From: Paraspadella gotoi
Lineage: Eukaryota; Chaetognatha
Assembly: GCA_051294375.1 (NCBI GenBank)
Contig: CM119266.1
Location: 26,168,851 to 26,232,850 of the forward strand
Direction of reading: 5' to 3'
DNA length: 64,000 nucleotides
Shown here: piece by piece, positions 53,445 through 64,000 of the stretch
Layout: each line of letters starts with the position of its first letter
Numbering within the stretch: the first letter of the stretch is position 1
Program-made: the position numbers and the translations under genes
The notes under the pieces: generated by a model
Database searches by the model: none
The model's input: only the letters and a program-made list of their open reading frames with translations
Told to the model about the DNA's origin: nothing

Positions 53445-56400
53445 TCAAGTGGCGCCGACGGCCACAATGTCGCCAGCGTCGTCATCTCCCTCTATCATTC
53501 CTTTTCCAGCGGGAAGGATAAAAATTTGCGTCGGAAGAAGCGACTGAAAGATGTCTGAAATATTGGAACCGGGAAACCGGGTGGCGTTTATGTGAAGGCG
53601 GGGAAGAGTCACGTTTCCAGCCACAAGCGGAAACAGGTTATAGACGAATTCCTGAAATGAAGAAGGAATAACCAAAGGTTTAAATATTCAAGAAACCGGC
53701 AAAGAGAGAAAAAAAATCAATTACTTGGTTGTCGAAAGGCAACAGCCGGAGTGTCATCTGCTTGTGACCGCTAAACATGAAGCCTTCGGATGACTCCATC
53801 ACTATCTCGAGGTCTTGCGGCTGACAGGTTAACAAAACACTTTAGGCATTGGGATCTTCGACCAAAGACAGGTGCTTTGTAACTCACCAACATGGTTTTA
53901 TTTTCGATCTTAAATCTGATATCCATCGGCGACCTCATCGTCCCGTACGGCGGCAACTTCAGTTCAACGCCAAGCGGCAGAGTTTGACGAGTCACTTGGG
54001 GCAAGGACATCGAACTCTTCACGAAGGGAAGGTCGTTCTTCTCGTCGCTGATTAATAAAATATACTTTTAAATCATTTTAAATAATTATATAATTTGCGA
54101 GACTAACCAGTTTTCTCCGGACGTTCGACGCCATTCGATAGTGAACTTGCCGAGAGCAATAGTGGCGCCGACCCCCAATCCCCGTTGCTGTTGCTGCAAC
54201 AACAAAGACGATTCGGCAGCAGCGACGGGGACGAGGCAGTAAAGGTCGCGGCACACGTCGTGCGGCATTAAGGTCAAGTCTTCTAGCATGGAAGTCAACT
54301 TGGACTCTCCTGTAACGAGTAAGTTTATTGATTACTGCTCTGGACATAGATGTATTTATTAGGGTGGAGTGATGAAAAGATTGAGTGATTGAACATTATT
54401 TTTTGGCTGCCTATGGACTAAGGCGTAGTAAAATTTCTAAATTTAACTTTAATTAAAATTCTAAAAGTAAGGAACGAACAACATTATATTAATGAACATT
54501 TATGTAATATAAAAATTTGTAATAAATTTTACAATTTATGCAGTAGGCCATATTTATACTAGTACTAAATCAATAAATGTTAAAATTTCAAAACAGTTTT
54601 TTCTAAGATTTTTTTGCAGATTTGAATTCGTCATAAAAAGTTTATAAAAAAAAATAACTCTTTTTGAAAAATTCCTTCATTAAGTGGGGTCTAAAAAATT
54701 AGAAAAAGCTATATTTTAATCTGAAAATTAACTTTTTATATATTCAATATAGTTTTTTTAATTTTTAACCCACTTAATGAAAGAATTTTTAAAAATGATT
54801 CAATTTTCTTTTATCAACTTTTGACGAGAATTCAAATCTGCAATCAAAATTAAGAAAAGCTTATTTTTGAAATTTTTCGATTTTATAAGGATAGTAATTA
54901 TATATAAATACAGCCTACTGCGAAAATAAAAAACATAAAATTAATTTTTTTTACAAATTAATGTACACTGATGGTATGTTGTTCAATAATTGACTTTTAG
55001 AATTTTCGTATGTAACTTTCACTACGCCTTACTATGGACATATAATTAATGAATTTTAAATATTTTTAAAAAAATTTTTTAGCATAACAGTATAGCAAAT
55101 TCAATATTTATGTAGTAATATCCTTATAAAATCGTCAAATTTCAAAATAATTTTTTTTTATTTTAAAGAACTGATTTGGATTCGCTGTAAAAAAACTAAG
55201 AAACTTTTTAAAATATGTTATATGAATTTTAATATTTAGATCACAAAAAATGACTAAAACGTTTTAGCATATATAAGTTTTTACTACAGAGAATAAAAAA
55301 GTTAAGAATTTTCACCTTTTTTCTTATTTTAAACATTGAAGATGACATAATTTTTGATAACATGTTTTATTTTTTGATTCAACTTTTTATGAAGAATCTG
55401 AATCTTTAATAAAAGTTTTATAAAAATTATTTTTAAAATTTACTATATTTATAAAGATATTACTACAAATATATTATATTTTACTATTCTGTTCCCGAGA
55501 ATAATATGAAACAAATATTTTTTGTACTAGTTAATCATACTAGCTCACATCTATAATATCATTTGTTCGAATCATATCAAAATAAATTTTTTGTTCTTGA
55601 GTGCTCCACTCTAGTATTTATTCTTAAAGTCTCTCACCTGGCGGCAACGAAAGTGCATCGGAAATTTCCAAGTGGGACGTTTTGATTTGCACCGGCCACT
55701 CAGAGATGCTCTTGATATCAGAGCAAAGCAGAAAGGGCTCGTCGGAAAAAACGACTTCCGTGGGTTCGAACCGCATCGTCAATGGCTTGGTCACAATTTG
55801 AAAGGGGCGCATGGAAGGCACTACCAATTCGATGGCAGCTCGGCACCGGCATACGACTTTCGTGGCGGCATCGACCGTCGACACCGACGATTCGATGGGC
55901 ACGATGTTAGAGGCTGGGTGAAGCGGCGTCGGGGTTAATTGCGGAGAGATCGGCGACACTGTCACAGAGTATTCTAGGGTCAAGCGGAACCGGCGCTCGC
56001 CCGGCTGAAGTGTTTTGAGATACAGGCGGCGACGAAGAGAGGCGCCAGCGTCAAGGTCCGGTAGGCTAACGTCAGAAACTCGAGCAATTGGATCTCCCTC
56101 CAGAGTAGGGGAGTCGGCGGAGATGTGAGTGGAGACAGTGTCGCCAGAGGATGGGTCTTTGAGGCCAACGTCGATGCGAAGTTCGGATACGGGAGAATCT
56201 TCCAAATTTTTGACAATAAGCTGAAATGATAGAGAAAAAGGAACAAGGTTATTTAATGTTATTTAAATAGATGACATTCATCGCTCACCTCTAGGACATA
56301 AAACTCGTTGACGAGACAGGGCGGAGAATGATCCACCTCTAATTCCACCTTCGGCGCCCGCGTTTCGATCTTCGTCGTCGTCGGCGTGCGAGAAATGAAG

Positions 56401-59400
56401 CACCATTCAATGTCCGGTTCCAGCTTCCGCGATCTCGGCGGTGGTTGTGACCATAGAATAGGCGCAGGCCCCGACGCGTCTGCAGAGCCAGCGATTGTTG
56501 GCATCGACGCAACTCCGGCGTCAGAGAGCACGTCACCGCCGCCCTCGCTCCAAGTGAGCTCGGCGCAGCGCCGCGACGCGTCGCCCAACGTCAGGGAGAC
56601 CGCGACTATTCGGAGGACACTTCCCACGTCAGTCGCCTTGGGTAAGAACCGGAAGCGATAGGCGTGAACGAGACCGGGTTCGCATAAGAGGGCGTCTCCG
56701 TCGTCGAGGTGACAGAAGGCGTCATAGTAAGAGTCGCTAAAGAGAAGGCGAAGGCGAGAGAAGCGGATAGGCGCGGGAGATGAGACGATGACGGCGACTT
56801 CGATGACCACCAGTGAGGCGGCGTCGAAGGCGGGCGAGGTAAAGCGGGCCTTGACGCGTACGAAGGAGGCGAGAGAACTCATGTCGACGGTGAAGGAGGC
56901 GGGGGAGAAGGGGGAGTCTTCGTCACCATCGGATAAGCGCCACTTCGTCGCTACATCTTCAGGAGACGAATCCCCAGATGAAAAAAGATCCGCGTCCTCC
57001 GGACATCCTTGGCGAAAAGGAATAAAAAGATATTGTGGCAGCAAGACTTAAAGCTGCCTCACTGCTGTCCGTCCTCAGCCTCGTCTCAATGGCTGAGCAG
57101 GCTAAATCATCTCATTCCATCCGTGCGTCCTGGGTTCAATCCCTGGGTATCCCGGTTCTGGCTTAAATGTGACGGTGCCGGTATAAACATGCCAGTGACA
57201 GGAGGCGGTCACTGAGGGTCCGCAGCCCCTACGCCAGTTGGTGAGATACCCCGCGCCCCGGGTATCACAGGCTATCCTCCCGTTGCCATAATATATGAAT
57301 TTTAAAATACACAATTTAATCTTCCAAATCCCAAAATCTTTAGCTCACCATTTCCAGGGGTCAAAAACAAAACCCGCATTAGGTTGGATTGAATCTTGGA
57401 CTTTTCCTCGAGGGAGACAAGTTGCTCCGGAAAGTGATCCGACATGAGCTCCATGGAGGCAGCGACGAAGGCAGCGACGTTCCCGACCAAGAAGGCGCTT
57501 CTCAGACTGACTCCCAAAACAGCGTGAAGCAAAGGCAACCACCGTTCAGCGCGATACTCCCACATTACATGCGAAACGAGTTCGAGAGCCTTCGCGTGCT
57601 CGCGAGCTTGATAGTACTCCTCGCCCATCAATACGATAAGGTATCTTTTCATGCGCGTCGATTTGTATCTGAGGAAATTGGGGGGAAAAATGAAAGGTAC
57701 AAAGGAATCTAATATATCGTTTCTGATTCAAATTGAAGTCTGTTGTTTCAGAGATAAGAAAACAAGCGAAAAAACCTACCGCTTAAACTGCGACACGGCG
57801 CTGCTCAGCAATGGAATGATAATCGTACAATGCTGCACTTCCAACTCGCGTCGCTGCAGCGCGAGAATTCCCTCCCTCTCTCTGGCAGGCTCCGGCGGAT
57901 CAATACTTTGGTGGCCCTGGCGCCATGGCCGCTGACCAAAATAGTCTAGCTTATCGAGCGCCTCTAACGGGTCAGAGGTAGATGTCGCTTCGGCGACTGC
58001 GGCGGAACTGCAAAGGGACCGACATTGCTTTCGGCGCTGAATGCTATGGTTGGCCGCCTGTTGAAAGTAAAATCCGGGGTGTTGAGTTATAAGAGCGGTG
58101 AGGCCAACTCCGATGGCCTCGGAGAAGAGATCGCCGAAGACAGAAAACTGCTTGGCCATCCAGGCCGAGTGCTCGAAGGCCAAGTCGCGGATGCCAACTT
58201 TATTCTTAAAGAGGTCCACGTGCTGCCGGAATTGGCCGATGGCGTCGCGAGGGGTCGATTGTTGGAACGCGATGCGACAGATTTTGTAGCTAACGAAGCC
58301 AGCGACCACTTTTATTTCCAGCATGTGGCTGTCATACATGCGAAGCTCCTTGATGTGTTCGTAAGCCTATAATAAAAACAAAAAAGACCAGTGGCTGCGC
58401 CAATACATGTAAATCACTTTCAAGGGCTTAAACTGAACTGTTACTGCGGCGCTATTAACATTTTGCTACTTGCAAAAATATTTTATAAATCAAAATAATA
58501 ATATTTTTGTTTCGATTAATTATATTTGATTAAAATGCTTTGATCAATACATAGAATAAGAAATAGAATAAAATAAAATAGAATAAAAAAAAATATTTGT
58601 TAAAAAATATTTTAAAAAATCGTTTAAAAGATTTAAAACTTCAAAAAAAAATTGCTATTTTGTTAAAGAGCAGGTGCAAATGAAGATCAAGTGGGTGCAG
58701 ATAAGATTTATTTTGAATGTCTCTTTGTCTAACAAAAAGTTTTTTTCTTTATAGAGCATTTTAATAGAATAAAGTAGAAACAAACAAAAAATTTAATGGG
58801 ACTTCTTATATTTCAAAAAAAAAGATTTTTATATTAATTTTATTTTTAAAAATGTTTCTTTTGTATGTACTACCCTTTTGGTTTATTAAGATTTGCTATT
58901 TTGTATAAAGCAATGTAAGTAAAGATCTCTGGGTGCAGACAGAAGAGCAAATTTTCTATAGAAAATAAAAGGAAAATGCTCATAGTAGGGAAAGTAAAAA
59001 ACAAAACCTAGTAGCAAAGAAAAATTATATAGAAAAAAAATTTTAAAAATTTTAAAAAATTTAAAAAATTGTACAATTCAGGGGTTGGAGAATCCCGTTA
59101 ACATAGTAATATTTGATAAATTGTTACAATGAGATATGCTGTGCTAAAATCAAAACAATTTTTACTAATATAAAAGGCATTTTTAAAATTTCTTTTATTT
59201 AATAATAAAGACGAAAGGAATGGTAAAATTTTTAGATCAAAGTTCAACTTAAATATATAAGTAATAAGGCGTAGTGAAAGTTGCCGATCAAAATTCGAAT
59301 AGTTAATTATGAAAAGTCTTGTACTAAAGAATATTGATATATGAAAAAAATTGTTTTTCAATTTTTCTATTTTCGCATTAGTCCATATTTATACATACTA

Positions 59401-60921
59401 CTCAACATAGAAAGGATTTTTATATTTTTATATTTTTTATGGCGAGTACCATGTATAAATATGGCCTATGCAAAAATTGACAAAGAAAAATTACTTTTTG
59501 TGATTCAAAAATGTTCACAGGTACAAGCATGTTCATGATCTACTATTCGAATTTCGATTCTCCTTGATTTTAATATTTTTGCTACGCTTTACTAAGTAAC
59601 AGTGGAATCGGATATTTTTAAATTTATATTTTGAACTACGTATGTATTTTTCGATCTTTTAAGAAAACATATATTTTAATTCATAAATAAAACAGAATTA
59701 ATATTGAAATCCAAAATGAAGATAGACATTTAGATTTAAAACTACAATATATATTATGTAAATGAGATTGAGAATTTCAATTTAATTTAAGATCATATTA
59801 AATAATCATTAATCATCTCTAACAATAATTTACTTTTGAAGAGACGGTAATTATTGTTATGTGTTAGTGACAGAACCGTTCAAGCAGTCCCTGATCTTCG
59901 GATCAAGCTGAAACACCGTGTTTTAGGCGGGTTAAGGGCCCCGTCCCTCTCAACTGCTAGGCGACCACCGGGCTAGAACCCCAGACCTTTGGGTTGGGAG
60001 GCGAATGACTTGCATCCGGCACCAAAAGCCGCTGGTGAACAGTTGGTGGATTTTAGTCCACCATACTTTTCTAGTTTACCCCCCGAACGACCTGCTTGTA
60101 ATGCCGCAAAGCTGACGTGGGATCTTGTTTTAGTTCGTTGAAAAACGCTGCTTTGAATTGATGCCTGACGAAAAGGAGCTGATGAGTCGTCTTGTTGAGC
60201 AACTCTCGGTAAGACTTAACGCGCCGCGCCTCCGAATAGTAATAGTTTTGGGCCATGTCATAAAAAGCGTTTTCGAGACGCATGACGTAGCCTGGTAGGT
60301 GCTCGGTGTAGGGCAAGACGAAAAGCGACTTGGCGGGAATGTTGCCGCAGCGGCCGCACAGGGTGTGCGCCTTTTGCTGCTGGTCCAAGTCTTGGTCCCC
60401 TGGCAATCCTGCGTTCTTCTGCACAAGCACCAGTCCTATCTTGGTGGAACGGCCCTGGAGCGAGGAGCGAACCTGGTCCACTTTCGACGCCAAGTCGCCG
60501 CACCGCTCCGTCCATTGGGGATCGTCCCAGTCTAAGTCGTAAAAGACGACAGTCACGGCGGGAATCTCGGTAAGATGCTGCGGAGATAATTACGCATAGA
60601 GTTTTAACGAAAAGCGAGATTAAAAACTAATGGTTCTAGTCAGAGCGGCGGGAAACTCACTTTTCGCATCCAGTTGGTCTTCACGATGCCCTTGGGCACG
60701 TACCAGTCGTATGAGGTCCGTTTAGCGCGTGCCTTCGGGTATGGATGGGAAAACTCCACGCATTGAAAGGCTATGGGGACCCGTTGTGGCTGGCGTCCCA
60801 CGGCGAAACTCTCCCAGATCGTCTTGTGGACGGGAGAGTTCGTCACGTCCAGACCTGCCAGTGTCACCAGACCGAGTGGCTTGCACGTCAGTTCCGCCGG
60901 CAGTTCCGTGCACCACGACAT
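53445..60921 (-). CDS. TRAPPC11: Trafficking protein particle complex subunit 11 (foie gras)
   Basis: Subunit of TRAPPIII, acting in ER-to-Golgi transport and autophagy. Ten exons, right to left: 60921-60661, 60577-60080, 58366-57780, 57668-57349, 57007-56289, 56220-55638, 54309-54108, 54047-53888, 53820-53725, 53651-53445. They total 3633 nt, an exact frame of 1210 residues (human about 1130). N-terminal family blocks: [58 protein letters not shown]. Foie-gras domain: [67 protein letters not shown]-terminal gryzun-like part: [20 protein letters not shown], then [15 protein letters not shown] and [14 protein letters not shown]. Introns carry hAT copy B, a SINE-like element, and other repeats. 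The stop lies 298 bp from the TUBGCP2 start. Confidence 0.95.
54360..55613. mobile_element. Non-autonomous hAT-type element, copy B
   Basis: Length 1254 bp, no frame. Ends TAGGGTGGAG and (reversed) TAGAGTGGAG, so it lies inverted relative to copy A at 39431. Perfect 8-bp direct repeat GTATTTAT at 54352-54359 and 55614-55621. The interior matches copy A throughout, including the inner inverted repeat. Confidence 0.9.
54421..55029. mobile_element. Inner TA-flanked inverted repeat inside hAT copy B
   Basis: Ends read AGGCGTAGT with TA outside both (54419-20 and 55030-31). The matching part of copy A is 39743-40356. A stand-alone relative lies at 59267-59589. Non-coding. Confidence 0.65.
57050..57298 (+). 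mobile_element. tRNA-derived SINE-like element
   Basis: A-box TGGCTGAGCAGG (about 57091) and B-box GGTTCAATCCC (about 57132) at tRNA-like spacing. A GC-rich body with GGTGCCGGTATAAACATGCC follows. The element fills most of TRAPPC11 intron 57008-57348 and its base composition differs sharply from other introns. No proper acceptor stem or anticodon arm for a functional tRNA. Confidence 0.65.
59267..59589. mobile_element. Stand-alone AGGCGTAGT inverted-repeat element
   Basis: Left end AGGCGTAGTGAAAGTT next to TA; right end, reversed, AAGCGTAGC next to TA. About 323 bp, non-coding. Same end sequence as the inner part of the hAT copies. Confidence 0.55.
59870..60058 (-). mobile_element. tRNA-related repeat (SINE-like fragment)
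   Basis: On the minus strand a TGCCGGATGCAAGTCATTCG head (D-arm-like) is followed by a B-box-like GGTTCTAGCCC, then GC-rich sequence. It lies just left of the TRAPPC11 exon 2 donor. The tRNA fold is incomplete. Confidence 0.45.
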
Positions 60922-61744
60922 TGTTTTTTTCGGAGACGAATAAAGTTAATCCAGTAAATGTGCGGAATCAAATGATATTCACTTTTTGAGCAAACTGGTT
61001 AAATCGGGTAACCAAGACGAAAAAGACCGGGTCCAGTTCGCAGCGAACGGAGTGGAAGAGTTCAGGACGAAGTACATGTCAGCGTTGCCGATTAAGTGAA
61101 CTTCTGTTTTAGATCTGAGAATATATTCAGGGTTTGTTCATTATTCTCAAAAAAAACAAAAAAAAAACAGCCTTTATCTACTTGGTTAAACGATAAAATA
61201 AAATAATCTTGACATTGGTCGCCAATGAAAAATTTTGTTTTAATTCAGTTTCATCATTACAAAAAACTTATAAATATAACAAGTTTTGTACAATTTTCCC
61301 CCCCTCATCTTTCGATCGAACGTTAAAGTTTCGATAACTAAGTCTAAGACGAGAAAATAAATCGAAATGCAATTTTAACCGGCAAAAAAATCAACTGTCT
61401 ATAAACTATACATAACTTTTCGATTAAAATTGTAAAAAATTAGTGATTAATCAGTTTTTGGATGAAGGGGATTAACACCAAATAAAAAAGTTCAAGAGGC
61501 AATCCGCCTCGTGGTCATTAAATACGTTTTCACTTTTCAACGCATAAAGAACAAAAAACTCGCTATGAAAAGGATCATCACGCGCGCGATTTTTCACTGC
61601 GAATGAGACATCCTTTGAGTTTGTTTAGCACAATAACAATAAAGACAACATAAAAACCGTCAGCATTGAGTTTTTCTCAATCCCCCTGCCAGAATATAAA
61701 AAGAAACAACGAAAAAGAGAGTAGGGAGAGAGAGAAAGATGTGC
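60922..61744. other. Intergenic: TRAPPC11 5' flank and ALKBH5 3' flank
   Basis: Should contain the TRAPPC11 promoter and 5' UTR and the ALKBH5 3' UTR. AT-rich with GA runs near 61720; no gene or repeat recognised. Confidence 0.6.

Positions 61745-64000
<2,256 letters not shown>

Larger units (their letters stand above)
54310..55637. other. TRAPPC11 intron carrying hAT copy B
   Basis: Intron of 1.3 kb, almost wholly the element at 54360-55613 and its target duplication. Confidence 0.85.
58367..60079. other. TRAPPC11 intron of 1.7 kb
   Basis: Very AT-rich. Holds a small TA-flanked inverted-repeat element (59267-59589) and a tRNA-like GC-rich repeat (59880-60058). No gene is seen. Confidence 0.65.

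Overview
This is a piece of an animal (metazoan) nuclear genome, most likely from an invertebrate. The genes have many phase-consistent GT-AG introns. The intergenic and intronic DNA is AT-rich and carries poly-A/T runs, long (GA)n/(CT)n microsatellites and small inverted-repeat transposons. The gene set (eIF4G, threonyl-tRNA synthetase, TRAPPC11, gamma-tubulin complex protein 2, HID1, ALKBH5, a CIPC-family protein, a dispanin, an LDLRAD3-like receptor) is animal. An astacin protease with ShK, EGF and LDL-receptor class A modules points to an invertebrate; I cannot name the phylum. All family calls were made by reading the translations, with no database search. I rebuilt the exons from splice sites plus similarity to remembered families. 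For eIF4G, TARS, TRAPPC11, ALKBH5, C1orf43, LDLRAD3-like, the GCDH body and the astacin the exon lengths add up to whole reading frames. For HID1 and TUBGCP2 my sums miss by one base, so one boundary in each is off by a nucleotide.

Layout. 51-3570 (+): 3' part of a secreted or extracellular astacin metalloprotease with a modular Cys-rich tail. 3879-9400 (-): glutaryl-CoA dehydrogenase; its 3.5-kb intron holds a CIPC-family gene (5385-6182, -). 10517-27456 (-): threonyl-tRNA synthetase in 12 exons; its 7.5-kb intron holds an intronless antisense gene (15280-16119, +) of uncertain family. 28978-35338 (-): eIF4G. 36680-37968 (-): C1orf43 homologue, preceded by only 47 bp from a dispanin/CD225 gene (38016-38420, -). 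38932-45755 (-): HID1. 46608-49433 (-): LDLRAD3-like receptor. 49813-53146 (-): TUBGCP2. 53445-60921 (-): TRAPPC11. 61745-64000 (-): ALKBH5, whose first ATG lies exactly at the window edge.

From 3.9 kb to the right end every gene is on the minus strand apart from the nested antisense gene. The genes do not form one pathway: there are translation genes (TARS, eIF4G), membrane-traffic genes (HID1, TRAPPC11, LDLRAD3-like, dispanin, C1orf43), and one each for microtubule nucleation, m6A RNA demethylation and lysine/tryptophan catabolism. The mobile DNA is all short and non-coding. It includes two 1.25-1.55-kb hAT-type elements with perfect 8-bp target duplications in introns of HID1 and TRAPPC11, several TA-flanked inverted-repeat elements and tRNA-derived SINE-like units. 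I found no rRNA, CRISPR, phage or virus-derived genes and no convincing functional tRNA gene.
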